64,000 nucleotides of DNA from Neoceratodus forsteri (GCA_016271365.2 CM057456.1:1392539501-1392603500); one strand, 5' to 3'; shown: positions 21,337-32,766, numbered from the stretch's first letter. Notes: generated from the sequence alone by a model not told the origin. Numbers and translations: made by a program.

Positions 21337-21720
21337 TAGTGTACCTTCAAGTATTTGAAGGAGATAACTAGGGTGGATAAGGAGGGTCCATTTAAGCTAA
21401 GTGGCAATCAAAACACACGGGGACACAGTCATAGGTTGGAGCAGGGGAGGTTTAGGAGGGAGGCTAGGAAGCATTTCTTCATGGAGAGGGTGGTGACCAC
21501 TTGGAATGCACTGACAGAAGAGGTGGTCTCTTTGAAGATGGTGAGTAGCTTCAAGAGAGGCTGGAATAGACATCGGAAAGTAAGGCTCATGGGAAGGACA
21601 GATGGAAAGGATGAGAGGATTGGAGGGTGCACGATCAGCAAGCAAAGCTGTGAACCCTGCAGTACAAGCAATATGAATACACTAAATGACCTTATTCTGC
21701 TGGGTTCTTTGTATGTTCAC
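21337..21720 (+). mobile_element. CR1-clade LINE 3' end, 5'-truncated
   Basis: Plus-strand translation gives the CR1 ORF2 C-terminus. It has 'RLEQGRFRREARKHFFMER', then 'VVTTWNALTEEVVSLKMVSS' and 'FKRGWNRHRK'. These are the same conserved blocks as the ends of the other CR1 copies here. About 380 bases survive. Confidence 0.75.
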
Positions 21721-21984
21721 ATGTACTGTAGTCATAACATCAGTCAGCTGCCACATCAGAACCTCAGTGCTAGATACATTTAAAAGACTTGGGGGTGAGC
21801 ATACCGGGGAGGCAGTTTGCAGGAAAAGCAGTACATACGATCTGTAACAGGATGCTACAAAAGAACAAATATCCAAACTGGTTGTTTTTGTTGTTTTGTT
21901 TTTGTGCATCTCTCTTAACGATACACATACAGTACTTTCGAGCCTGATTCCCAGAGCAAGGTATCATGGGTATGCAAATCATTG

Positions 21985-22078
21985 TGCATATCATACTGAT
22001 AAGGCTTTGCCAGAACAGACTTCACCTTTTAACCAGGCTTGTACATCAGATCCAGTATAGGCTGAGAATGACAGCGTA
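21985..22078 (+). repeat. Direct repeat, copy 2 (about 90 bp)
   Basis: It reads 'ataaggctttgccagaacag', then 'caccttttaaccaggcttgt' and 'aggctgagaatgacagcgta', matching 21212-21305 in order and spacing. Confidence 0.6.
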
Positions 22079-22129
22079 CATAGGAACATAGACACAGAAT
22101 TACATGGCAGATAAAATGAGAATGACAAT

Positions 22130-24045
22130 GTACATAGGAACATAGAAACATTGAATTAGATGGCAGATAAAGACCACTTGGCCCACCCAGTCTGTCCATT
22201 TTTCCCTATGCACAGTATCACTACAGACCCTAATCGGACTCCGTCTCTTCCCGCCTTCCTTTTCGCTGAGATTCCCTTATGTCTATTCCATGCATTGTTG
22301 AACCCCACAATTGTCTTCACCTCCAGTGGAAGGCTGTTCCACTAATCCACCTGTGAAGAAGTTCTTCTTCACATCTCTCCTGAAACTGCCTCCTCCAGTG
22401 TCATAGCATGTCCCCTTGTCCTTGAGCTCCTTTTTCCCCCTGAAAAATACTTCATTCCTGTACCTTATTTTCCATGTGAGGTATTTAAAAGTCTCAGTCC
22501 TATCCCCCCTCTTCCTCATGTCTTCCAGGGTTTACATATCTAGGTCCTTTAATCTCTCGTTATAAAGCTTTTGGTGCAAACCCTTCACCATTTTAGTTGC
22601 TCCATCTGGACCATCTCCACTCTATGTCCTTCTGGAGATTTGGTCTCCAGAACTGGACACAGTACTCAAGATGGAGTCTTACCAGTGATCTATGCAGGGG
22701 CAACACTACCTCCCCCTTTCTGCTGGTGATGTCCCACCCTATGCACCCCCAACATCCCACTAGCCCTCCCAACTGCCTTGTCGCACTGCCTGGCCACTTT
22801 TAGGTCATCTAATATGATTACCCCCAGGTCTCTTTCCTGCTTGGTGGTTGTCAGTACCACTCCATTCATGTTGTACTTCGCCCCTGGGTTTCTGTGCCCT
22901 AAGTGCATTATTTTGCATTGAAACTCAACTGTCATACACTTGACCACTCCTTGAGTTTCCTCAGGTCTCTGCTTATCCTTTACACCCACCCTGGAGTGTC
23001 CTCACTGTTGCAGATTTTGGTATCGTCCGCAAAGAGACAGATCTTCAATTCCTTCTCCTAGGCAATGTCGCTTATAAAGATATTAAAAGGGCCAGTCCCA
23101 GCACTGATCCCTGAGAGACACCGCTGGTTAACCCTTCCTTCCTCGGAGTGAACTCCTTACACCACCACCTTCTGTCGCCTATCCCCTAACCAATTTCTTA
23201 CCTAGTTTACCTCCTTTGGACCCACTCCTAAGCTACACAGCTTGCTTACTAGTCTCCTATGTGCAATGGTGTCGAAAGTCTTACTGAAATCTGGTTAGGC
23301 CACGTCCACCGCTCCAACTTCATCTAATTCTTTGGTCACCCAGTCAATGAAATCAATCAGATTCATTTGGCATGATCTCCCCACCTTGCAACCTGTTCCT
23401 TTCCTTCAGCAATGATTCCATTAACTTTCCCACCACCGATGTCAGGCTGACTGATCTGTAATTGCCAGCCTCCTCCCTACTACCACTTTTGTGAAATGGG
23501 ACTGCATCTGCCCTCCTCCAGTCCTCTGAAATCGTACCTTTTTCTAGTGAGCTGTTAGGTAGGACTGTTAGAAGTGCAGTCAGTACTGCCCAGAGCTCCC
23601 TCAAAACCCTTGGATGCACTCCTTCTGGTCCCATTGCTTTGTCCACTGTCAGATTAGTGAGTCCCTTCAGGACTCTCTTCCGAAAAGGACTAGAATCCAT
23701 CTCCCTCCCTCCCTCCATAGCTGCTGTTGCTTTTTTGTGGTACTTCCCCTTCCTCTGTGGACACTTTGCAGAAGTATTTGTTCAGGATGTCTGCCTTTTC
23801 CTGGTCTCTCTCTGCACAGCCCCCCAACCCCTTTTAAATTTTACAATCCTCTCCTGGTCTTCCTCTTTTCACTTTCACACCTAAAAATGTCTTGTTCCTT
23901 TTGTTGCCACCTGGCTGTTCTCACTCTTCAGTTTGCAACTTTATGCTCCTTACTGCTTTCCCTACTTCCCTCTGTTTCCGCGATACACCTCCCTATCCTC
24001 CATCCTCTGTAACTCCTCATACTTTCTGAAAGCAACCTTTTTAGC
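22130..24045 (-). mobile_element. CR1-clade LINE, 3' part of a copy split by later insertions
   Basis: On the plus strand, 'aacatagaaacattgaatta' and 'gatggcagataaagaccact' near 22137 mark a typical CR1 3' end in antisense. The minus strand then reads back through ORF2: C-terminus (22283-22519), the thumb region with 'KIMHLGHRNPGAKYN' (22690-22989), and the RT start with 'VDKAMGPEGVHPRVLRELW' and 'NYRSVSLTSVVGKLMESLLK' (23353-23718). It stops in the linker at a Lys-Lys-Val-Ala-Phe-Arg codon run near 24030. The next codons of the same linker resume at 31993. Stops and frameshifts are frequent. Confidence 0.8.
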
Positions 24046-25143
24046 TAGGGTTTTCAGATCTAGTTTATGAAAGATTCAAACCCTCCTCAAACCCTGGTGT
24101 TCGAGTCCTGATTTAGAACTCGAACACTAGAGGGTTCACAAAATGGTTTGAATCACAGTGCCTTTGCTCTAGTTTGCCTTTACTTACTGTTGGCCCCTCC
24201 TCCCTCATGGATGCCACTGCTGCTGCTGTTTTTTAATGTTGGGGAGGGGCTGCTGGCGCTCCGGAGTCATGGTCACCTGACCAGCTGCTATACAGTCAGG
24301 TGGTGGAAGGAGGGGTAAGCCTCCTGGGATCCATCAACATCCTCCAGGAGAAGTTGTGAAGTGCGGATGTATGCAGCCATGGCTCAGATTGAGGAGGATG
24401 TGCTGCTGTGCTGAGTCGCTGAATATCTGCTCTGCTGAGCGATCATGTCTAAATTTTAAAAAAGTGTATTTTTTGTCTTTGCCTTGCTTGCATTTTAGGA
24501 AAGGAAACAAGGTTGCCTAAAGGTAAGAACAAAAGGAAGGGGGGCTGGGGAAATGGTGGGAAACAGTCGACTCGGGACTAGGGAAGGAGAGCACCCTGGC
24601 TGGGGGAGGGGGGAGAGAAAGAGATTACGGGAATGGGAGAAAGCCAACAGAGGGGACAAACAAATTAAAATACCTTCGACAAAGTAAAAAAAAGATTGTC
24701 AGGACTGTGCTGAGGGGGTCCTTTCACCCTAACAATACATACAACAAAGCAGTTAGTTTTTTTGACACAGTATCTAGTCACTGTGTTGTTGTGTGACTCT
24801 GTCTCCTGTGGCATACTGTGGCCAGACCATCACCCTGCTGTGTACACTTTGACTACACTGTACCCTATCCAGTGTGTGTGACTGTGTGCAGCCCAACAGG
24901 GAGTCATGTGGTGGTATCCTGAAATGCATGCCAGAAATATATTTCACTGTTGGGAGGAGAAACAGAAAAATCCCTTTCACTGTGTTGTGTGACTCTGTCT
25001 CCTCTTGTATACTGTGGCCAGCCCATCGACCTGCTGAGTGCTTTTTGACTGCTGCACTGTACCCGTGTGTGTGTGTGTGTGTGACACTTAGGTGGCGTGC
25101 TGGCCATCATCCTGCTGTGTGCCCTTTGACTGCTACACTGTAC

Positions 25144-25196
<53 letters not shown>

Positions 25197-25492
25197 CTCT
25201 TACGTGGCATACTGGCCATCATCCTGCTGTCTGCCTTTTGACTGCTGCACTGTACCCAGTGTGTGTGTGTGTGGCTCTTACGTGGCGTACTGGCCATCAT
25301 CCTGCTGTATGCCCTTGGACTGCTGCACTGTACCCAGTGTGTGTGTGTGTGTGTCTGTCTCCTATGTGGCTTACTGGCCATCATCCTGCTGTGTGCCCTT
25401 TGGCTGCTGCACTGTACCCAGTGAATGTGTGACTCTTACGTAGTATACTGTTCATCATCCTGCTGTGTGCCCTTTGGCTGCTGCACTGTACC

Positions 25493-25536
<44 letters not shown>

Positions 25537-26101
25537 CTCCTACATGGCATACTGGCCATCATCCTGCTGTGTGCCCTTTGACTGCTGTATTGTACCCAGT
25601 GTGTGTGTGTGACTCTTATGTTGCGTACTGGCCATCATCCTACTGTGTGTCCTTTGACTGCTGCAGTGTACCAAGTGTGTGTGCATGTGTGTGTGAGAGA
25701 GAGACTCTTACGTGGCATACTGGCCATCATCCTGTTGTGTGCCCTTGGACTGTGGCACTGTTCCCAGTTGCTGGCTTTAGCAAACAGAAGAAACCATAGA
25801 TAAACCTAGCTGTAGTCATATATCAAAGTCACACATGATCATTTCTCTCACCCCTTATACGGAGCAGATTTTTTTTTTGGTCAGTTTCACATGTATCTCA
25901 GTACAGTACTATCTTCATTATTGGCAGCATGTCCTCGGTTTCATGTATATTTCACTATTATCTTTGTTATTGGCAGCACAATTAAAAAAAATAGGGTTTG
26001 AGTTCTAAAAAGTTCTAAAAAAAGATTAGAACCCTAGAATTTTATCAAAGGTTCTAGACTAGAACTAGAACCCAAAACTTCAGAGTGTGCTGAAAACTCT
26101 A
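24046..26101. mobile_element. hAT-like non-autonomous DNA transposon carrying a minisatellite
   Basis: The left end reads 'tagggttttcag' (24046-24057) and the right end 'ctgaaaactcta' (26090-26101). These are inverted repeats with one mismatch, and the subterminal regions are rich in 'tagaac' and 'gttcta' words. The 8 bases before it (24038-24045, tttttagc) match at six of eight positions the 8 bases at 31993-32000 (tttttgcc), where the interrupted CR1 resumes. This looks like an 8-bp target duplication, the hAT signature, with DIRS copy A later inserted at the right junction. I see no transposase. Superfamily assignment is inference. Confidence 0.55.
24780..25775 (+). repeat. GT-rich minisatellite of about ten units
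   Basis: The unit contains 'tggccatcatcctgctgtgt', then 'gccctttgactgctgcactg' and 'taccc', followed by a variable GT run and 'gactcttacgtggc'. Units begin near 24829, 25018, 25101, 25210, 25288, 25374, 25448, 25553, 25630 and 25720. The unit length ranges from about 75 to 190 bases because the embedded GT tract varies. The longest pure GT tract is about 50 bases, at 25146-25195. It lies wholly within the hAT-like element. Confidence 0.85.
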
Positions 26102-26368
26102 CTTTAAGGGAAGTGGATATGTTGTTCATCCACACTTCTTAGCATTGTCCCTTCCCCTTTAAAACTTGCCAGAAGGTCTTCAAGCTGACTCCTCCCACCC
26201 ACCCGGGTGGTATAACCCACGACTCTGCCCCATGATGCCAGATCTTCCTTTCTGCTGGAAGATTCAGGTTTCCTCTCTCGCATTTTGTAGGCCCAGGCTT
26301 CTAACTCTTCGGTTATTCCGAAACTTCGTCTCGTTCACGTTAGCGATTGTGACTGCTATGTCTCGATT

Positions 26369-28721
26369 ATGGAGGAAAAGTCTTCCACCGGATTTCGCCA
26401 GTGCCCGTGCAGCCAGAAGATGTCGCGCACTGACCCGCATACCGCATGCATCTACTGTCTTGGTGTCGGCCATGACACCAAGACCTGTAAGATATGCCTC
26501 GCCTTTCATCCGAACGTCCTCGACGACTGTCTCGCATGCCTCAAATTGGGCAGGCTCAAAAAACGGAACCCACTGGTAAAGTCCAAAGAGGCCCGATGGA
26601 TGGTTTCCATGGCCGTGGGATCCACCGAACAGCTGGAACGTATGTAGGCCTTTGAGGAGGAAGCGGTTCACTCCGCGGAATCTCTCTCGGGGTTTCTTCG
26701 TCTTGCTTAACCTTGGCTTCACTTTCTCGGGTTCCTTCTGAGAGTTGTGTCACTCTCTCCAGACTAAGGGCAAGGGTCCTGTGGGCATTCATTCCTCTCG
26801 GTCCGTTAAAAGGGGAAAGAAACTGGGATCGTCTTCATCTCAACAAAGACACTCTTGGGATCGTGAGCAATCTTGGTCCCAAGAGCCGGCCATTTCGACC
26901 TCAGTCGAGATTGCCACTTCGGCCACTGGCTTCTCAGCTTTGCCATTGGTCCAGTTGACCAAACTTTCAGTCGATGAGGTTAAGATTATTCTCGACCCTA
27001 TTGACCCATTGTCGCCGACTCTGTTCGACAACTGTCTTACCAGGACTCTGGTCCTTTCCTTCCCTGATAAGGGACCCAGCCTGCTGGGAACCCCGCCGAG
27101 GAGGTGGTCCTTGACCCCGGGAAGTCCCCAGCTGCTCCGGTGTCTCCTGAGTGACCGAGTCAGCCTGCCCGACCTCGATCGAGGTCTCAGACCCCCTCGA
27201 CCGACAGGCCAACGGAGGCGCATAAGCGCTCTAAAAAGAAGTGATGCCATTGGTCGTCCTCGTCCTCCTCTGATGAGGAGAGGCTTCGTCGGAAACTCCG
27301 TAGACGCTACGAGGACCGCATGTGGCAACAGCTGATTCTATCCAGGCATAAGCCGACACTGGCCTCTACCCCGGCCATTACTTGGCTTTTGCCTCCTAGG
27401 CCGAAGCCGACTCCTTTGGAACCATTAAAATCAGTTCCCCCACCTGCAGAGCTGACTGAACCTATTCCGGCTCAGCCAAAACTGGTCTCTCCACCAATTG
27501 TAGTGGAGCCACCGCCTAAGCAGCCTGTGGGAGGGGGCTCCTTCTAAGGAAGCTTGGCTGATTACCAGGCTTCCTCAAAGACTCTCAGTCACTCTCATGC
27601 CTGATCGCCCCAGGCGAGTTGAGGGCGACCTAGGCGGCCGACCGTTGTATCCAGAATCCTTGGATTCAAATTACACTGGCCTTCACTCTCACCCACGGGA
27701 TGATGAGTTGGCCAATGATTTATCGATGGAGGAAGGCCCTTCGTCTTTTCAGGGCATTCTCCGCCTAATCTCTGAGTCTACAGGGATGCCCCTGGAGCCA
27801 ATCCAGAAAAAGGCGGAGTACCCTCTCACGGATATCCTCAAGACAGGGGACACCCTGACGGAAGCCTTTCCTGTGGATGAAGCCATTGTTGGGCCGGCCG
27901 TAGAACTTTGGCAGCACCCTGCCTCTTGCCTAGCTCCATCTGCCCGGATGGCTGGCAAGTACGCAGTGCCCATGGGGTCCCTTTCGGGGTTCACAGAGCA
28001 TCCTTTGGCCGAGAGCCTTGTGACCGCCTCTGTGTTTAGACGTATGGGCAGTTCTGCTGACACTGATAGATCCCCAGAAAAGGAGTCCAAGAAATTGGAC
28101 CACTCTGCTAGGAAGGTCTATGCGGCTTCTTCTTTAGGCCTGCATCAGGCAAGCTTGGCTGTCATCATGGCACACTCCTCCCATGCCCTCTTAGGGTCCT
28201 TGGACGAAGTTCTCCCACATCTCCCCATGGACCTACAGACTATGGTCAAGCAGGTCCGGGACCAGGGCTGCGCAGTAGTTAAACAACAGCTCCAGATGGC
28301 CCTGGACGTTGGGGACTCATGTGCCCGTTCGTTGGCTGCCGCAGTTGCCTCATGCAGCAGGGCTTGGCTGAGGCTCTCCACCTTCACGGCACACACCCAG
28401 CACAAATTGGCTGATGTTCCTTTCCTGGGCACTGATCTCTTCGGTCCAGGTGTGGATGGTCACCTTCAGCGAATCGAGCAATCCAGTGCCACCTTGGATT
28501 CTGCTATTTCTGCCCAAATTGCTTCTGGTTCTAAGAAGCTGCAGAAAAAGAAGCCTTTTTGGAACTCTTCCCCTGCATCCCAGCAGTCCTCCTTTCAAGG
28601 AGGTCAGCAACATCAGCAGGCTCAGGCTTGGCACCCCCGACCAAAGCCCGGACCTACCCAGGCCCGCAAAGGGGGTCGAGGTTCAGGTGCTGGACCCTCT
28701 TCCTCCAAGCCTGCTCAGTGA
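26369..28721 (+). pseudogene. DIRS copy A gag-like ORF, broken
   Basis: The first ATG-started piece (26369-26647) has a Cys/His array: 'CPCSQKM', 'CIYCLGVGHDTKTCKICLAF'. Then comes a stop at 26645 and frameshifts through 27550. The second piece, 374 residues at 27597-28721, carries 'GPSSFQGILRLISESTGMPL' near residue 50, the gag core around 'KVYAASSLGLHQASLAVIMA' (residues 170-190), and a Gln/Pro/Lys-rich, probably nucleic-acid-binding tail. Its likely role is a structural nucleocapsid protein, inferred from position and composition. Confidence 0.72.
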
Positions 28722-28729
28722 CAGGATAG

Positions 28730-30250
28730 GTGGTCGCCACCCCTATTCCCGTCATGCCAGCTCTGGGTCCTCCCATGGGGGGTTGGCTCACCACTTCCTT
28801 TCCAACTGGTCCACTGTTACCACAGACAGGTGGGTCTTGGAAGTGGTCGGCCAGGGTCTGCCCCAGAATTCGAGCAGTACCTTCCAAACTAAGTCCACGC
28901 CCCACAGGAGGAGACAGAATATCAGCCCATACTCAGTCAGCTCTGAGAGACGGCATTGCCCAGCTCCTCCTCAAGGAGGCAGTGGTCCGAGTGGCTGATC
29001 CTCCAATAGACCCAGGGTTCATTTCCAGGTACTTCCTGGTCCCGAAGCAAACAGGGGAGCTGGCGCCCCATTCTAGATCTGCACGACCTGAACCAGTATC
29101 TCAGGTTCCACACCTTCCGGATGGTGACTCTGTCCCAGATCATACCATCCTTGGAGCAGAATATGTGGTTCTGCTCACTGGATCTTCAGGACGCATTCTA
29201 CTCGTCCCAATCCATCCATCTCACCAATGGTTCCTCCGCTTCAGGGCAGAGGGAACCCTTTACAAGTTCCGAGCCATGCCATTTGGCCTGTCATCAGCCC
29301 CATGGGTCTTCACCAAATGCATTGCAGTGGTGGCAGCCCACCTCGGGCATCAAGGGGTCAGAGTATACCCTTACCTCAGCGACTGGCTCTTAGCAGGTTC
29401 CATCCAGCAGGAGATGGAGAGGTCCAGGGACCTGGCCCTCCAGACCTGCTCTCAACTTGGCCTCCTGATCAACGAAGCCAAATTGGAGCTCGTGCCTTCT
29501 CAGGCATTGTGCTTCATCGGTGAAGAGCTTGACTCTCGCCGAGCCAGAGCTCGGCTCCCGGCAGACAGGGCAGAGGTTCTCTCCTCCTTTGTCCAAACAT
29601 TTCTGTTTGGGCAATTGCACCCTGCCCGGGACATTCTGTGCCTTCTGGGTTACATGGCGGCCTGCACCACTGTGGTCCATTGGGCCAGGTGACAGATGTG
29701 TCCCCTTCAGTGGGGGCCACCCAGTGGACTCAGTACCTAGGTCATTTTGACCAGATGATCACTGTGACCCAGAAGATGTGGGACGCTCTCCAGTGGTGGA
29801 CCATCCTAGACCGGTTGCCCCGAGCCGACAGTCGTCCTTATGACCGATGCCTCTCTCATGGGCTGGGGAGCCCACATGGAGGACAAAAGGGCCCATGGGT
29901 TCTTGACCCCCGAGGAGTCCCGTTACCACATTAACCTGTTGGAGCTCAGAGCAGTCAGACTGGTCCTGTCAATGTTCGCTCCGCAGCTCTGGGGTCAAGT
30001 GGTTCAAGTCCAGATGGACAATACCACGACCATGTACTACCTCAACAAGCAGGGCGGCATGCATTCCCGGCTGCTGTTCGGGGAAGTGCTCTGCATCTGG
30101 ACACTTGTGAACCGACTGGAGGCAGATCTTCTAGCCATCCACATGGCAGGAGCCTCGAATCATCTGGTGGATGCTGTCATCCGCATAGGCAAAACATCCC
30201 ACAAGTGGTCTCTCCATCCAGAGGTAGCTTACAGTCTGTTCTCCCACTAG
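28730..30250 (+). pseudogene. DIRS copy A reverse transcriptase and RNase H, broken
   Basis: A 320-residue stretch (28730-29692) spans the RT but includes internal frame changes, so the fingers motifs are partly in another frame (29121-29393). It has 'FRAMPFGLSSAPWVFTKC' and the catalytic box at 29372-29383, which reads Tyr-Leu-Ser-Asp instead of Tyr-Leu-Asp-Asp. RNase H follows after a stop. It has 'TDASLMGWGAHMEDKRAH' (29840 on), 'LLELRAVRLVLSM' and 'VQMDNTTTMYYLNKQGG'. Lost catalytic Asp, stops and frameshifts make it inactive. Confidence 0.82.
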
Positions 30251-30520
30251 GGCAAACCGTTGGTGGACCTGTTTGCCTCAAGGGAAAACACCAAGCTGAG
30301 GCTGTTTCATGCCCGCCTTCCTCAGCAGGGATCACTGCAGGGGTATGCCTTCTTGAGGCCATGGACCCAGGCCTCTTCTACACCTACCCTCCATTTCCCT
30401 TAATCCACAGGGTGCTCCTCAAGGTGAGGAGGAACAAGGCACAGGTCCTGGTAGCCCCACACTGGCTGCGCCTGTTCTGGTATCCAGATCTCCTCAGCCT
30501 CAGCAACAGGCTCCCGAAGT
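30250..30520 (+). pseudogene. DIRS copy A methylase-like domain, broken
   Basis: After RNase H the sequence encodes 'VDLFASREN', 'TKLRLFHARLPQQGS', 'FPLIHRVLLKVRRN' and 'KAQVLVAPHWLR', split over two frames. DIRS elements are known to carry a Dam-like N6-adenine methyltransferase domain here. The 'DLFA..N' and 'LVAP.W' landmarks fit it. Function in the element's life cycle is not established. Copies B and C have the same block. Confidence 0.6.
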
Positions 30521-30629
30521 GTCTTCCAGCATGCCCAGACCTGATCTCAGTCAATCAGGGAATGGTATTCCATCCAGACCTTCAATTCCTGCACCCGACA
30601 GCCTGGTACCTGAGCAGCTAGAGTTCCAG

Positions 30630-31600
30630 GCTTTGGGTCTCACCGAGGATGTACTCACAGTAGTGGAATCATCCAGGAAGGAGTGAACCAGGAAGTGTTA
30701 TGCCTTCAAATGGAAAAGATTTTCCATTTGGTGTCAGGGCAAGGGCCTGGACCCTCTGTCCTGTGGCTAACATTCTAGCATACCTTTGGTCTCTGTCCAA
30801 AGGGGGTCTTCGGTCATCGACCCTTAGAGTGCACCTGGCAGCCATCTCTGCTTACCCGGGCGCAGGCTGGTCAGCAGACGGTGGTGCAGGAGACAGTGAT
30901 CGGGTGCTTTTTCAAAGGACTGGATCAGTTATCCCCTCCGATGCATGAACCTCCACCTCCATAGGATCTGCTGCTGGTCTTGGCGAAACTCATGGGCAAG
31001 CCATTCAAACCAATGCACAAGTGTGAGATGTCACACTTGTCATGGAAGATGGCCTTCCTGGTGGCTATCACGTCAGCCAGAGTAACAGAGGAGCTCCAGA
31101 CGCTCTTGGTGGACTCCCCTTATCTAGTCTTCCACAGGGACAAGGTTGTCCTGCGCCCCCAACCAAAATTCCTCCGGAAGGTGGTGTCAGAGTTTCACCT
31201 TAACCAGGTGTTGACTCTGCCTGTGTTCTACCCGAACTACACCTCGGATGCCGAGTACAGGCTCCATACCCTGGACCTGAGATGAAGTCTCTCCTATTAC
31301 AAGGAGAGGACGGCAGAAATTCGGGGAGAGGTTCACTAGCTGTTCGTCGCCTATGCTGAAGCCGCTTCCGGCAGACCTGCAGCAAAGCGGACGATCGCAA
31401 GATGAATTACATCTTGCATTGATCTTTGCAGAAGGATAACAGCTCATTCTACCCGTCATACCACTGCATCGGTGGCTGCTTCCAGGGACATCCCTATCAA
31501 GGAAATCTGCTGAGTTCCCACCTGGAAGACAGCAGACACCTTCATCACCCATTACCACATTGACCTTGAGTCACACCGGGATGCTGGTTTTGGGGCCTCT
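30630..31600 (+). pseudogene. DIRS copy A tyrosine recombinase, broken
   Basis: The N-terminal core-binding part reads 'TRKCYAFKWKRFSIWCQGK' after a stop near 30686. The catalytic half has 'KCEMSHLSWKMAFLVAITSA' (30980-31285), where the first Arg position of 'SARRTGEL' in copy B reads Ser-Ala-Arg-Val here. It continues with 'DKVVLRPQPKFLRKVVSEF'. The His-x-x-Arg site is kept (31445-31456, His-Ser-Thr-Arg). The terminal 'FITHYHIDLESH' holds the Tyr nucleophile. The enzyme would integrate a circular cDNA without target duplication. Several stops interrupt it. Confidence 0.8.
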
Positions 31601-31679
31601 CCAGTCTCTGTTCCCAAAGTAGGGGATGTGTGCCTTGCCTTCCTCCTCCTGGAGAACTGCTAGGAGTCTGCCAAGAAGT

Positions 31680-31775
31680 GTAGATGAACAACATATCCAC
31701 GCTCCTAGAAAAACAGGTTACTCACCTGTAACAGTAGTTCTAGGAGTGGTATAAGTTGTTCATCCACATGGACCC
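31680..31775 (+). repeat. Internal complementary region of DIRS copy A
   Basis: 'gaacaacatatccacgctcc' matches the inverse of the left terminus. 'caggttactcacctgtaaca' followed by 'gtagttctaggagtgg' is the inverse of the right terminus at 31960-31990. This bridge between the two ends is the DIRS hallmark. Confidence 0.75.
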
Positions 31776-31779
31776 AACC

Positions 31780-31992
31780 AAACTCCCCGGCTGCGATGCA
31801 CAAACCTGGCTTCCATCGGGCTAAAATCTGCCGCAATGGGGCAGAGCCAAGGGTTATACCACCCAGGAGGGTGGGAGGAGCCAGCTTGAAGACCTTCCAG
31901 CAAGTTTTAAAGGGGAAGGGACAATGCCAAGAATTATGGATGAACAACATATACCACCCCTAGAACTACTGTTACTGGTGAGTAACCTGTTT
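31780..31992 (+). repeat. Right inverted terminal repeat of DIRS copy A
   Basis: Reverse complement of 26110-26270. It shares the blocks 'gccagcttgaagacc', 'ttttaaaggggaaggg' and 'gatgaacaacatatacc', then ends 'gtgagtaacctgtt'. Confidence 0.78.
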
Positions 31993-32766
31993 TTTTTGCC
32001 TTTCCCTTTTCCACCACCTCTTCTGAGAACCATAGTGGTCTCTTTATCCTCTTGCTTATGCTCACTTGCTTGGCACAGAGGTTTGTCGCCTTAACTATTC
32101 CCCATTTTAGCTTTGTTCTCTGTTCCTACAACCCCCCCAGTTCAACCCTGAGGCATTCACCCATCTTTACAAAATTTGCCCTCCTGAAGTCCAGGACCCT
32201 CACCCTTGTGTGATTCCATTCTGCAGCCATCCTTATATTGAACCACACTGTATGGTGATTCACTGGTCCCCAGGTGGCCTCCCAGCTTGACATCTGCAAC
32301 ACTGTCCCTGCTAATGAGTACCAGGTCCAGTATTGCTCCATCATGAGTGAGTTCACTGACTAGATGCCTGAAAAATGCCCCCCTGTAGGGAGCCCAGGAT
32401 GCTCTGCTTCTAACGGAAGCCGCTGCTGGAAGGCTCCAATCAACACCTAGAAGATTGAAGTCCCCCATCAGCAGCATCTCCACCTTTTCTGCCAGTTTGC
32501 TAATGGTTTCCATGAGGACCTTATCTAACTCTTCTCCCTGTGCCAGAGGTCTGTAGATCACACCAGTGTGAATAGTGGCTCTGTTCCCCGTCTCCAAGGT
32601 GACCCACAGTACCTCTGCCCCCCCGTATTCCCTGTATCTCCATTGTGTTTATGCTTTCCCTCACATAAAACACCACACACCCTCCTTTCCTTCCCATTCT
32701 GACTTTCCTGAATAGAGTATAGCCTGCTATTGCCATGTTCCAGTCATGAATCTTCCAAGAATCAAC
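31993..32766 (-). mobile_element. CR1-clade LINE, 5' part of the copy split by hAT-like and DIRS insertions
   Basis: The minus strand reads the CR1 endonuclease and linker. It has 'KIHDWNMAIAGYTLFRK' (32521-32775), 'HTGVIYRPLAQGEELDKVL', 'LLMGDFNLLGVDW' and 'ILDLVLISRDSVADVKLGG' (32157-32597). It ends at a Lys-Gly-Lys-Ala-Lys codon run next to 31993. The following linker codons (Lys-Lys-Val-Ala-Phe-Arg) sit at 24030-24045. The order and join match the intact CR1 at 45790-45850. It ends abruptly near 32766 at the left end of DIRS family 2 copy 2. Confidence 0.78.

Larger units (their letters stand above)
26102..31992 (+). mobile_element. DIRS-type retrotransposon copy A, near full length
   Basis: The left end (26102-26270) contains 'gtggatatgttgttcatccac'-type sequence, 'cccctttaaaacttgccag' and 'gtcttcaagctgac'. 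The right end (31780-31992) is its reverse complement. Between them lie gag (26369-28721), RT and RNase H (28730-30250), a methylase-like domain (30250-30520), tyrosine recombinase (30630-31600), and an internal complementary region (31680-31775). The order is canonical for DIRS elements. It sits directly against the right end of the hAT-like element. Copy B is closely related. All ORFs are broken. Confidence 0.88.

Noticed and set aside
21212..22078. A pair of LTRs around the CR1 3' end
   Set aside because: The matching blocks are only about 90 bases, have no TG..CA ends, and enclose a LINE fragment rather than gag-pol.
24780..25775. Regular repeats that could suggest a CRISPR array
   Set aside because: The units are variable in length with GT runs and no unique spacers, and the context is a vertebrate genome.
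24874..25803. Long Cys/Val-rich open frames over the GT-rich array, on both strands
   Set aside because: They result from translating a GT-repeat minisatellite. There is no start context, splice evidence or protein family.
27597..28721. A 374-residue host protein
   Set aside because: It is the gag core of DIRS copy A, matched by copy B at 50618-51634 and flanked by DIRS RT and terminal repeats.
29390..29720. Antisense open frames over DIRS gag and RT
   Set aside because: They mirror the coding strand's codon pattern and show no domain. The sense strand carries the recognisable motifs.
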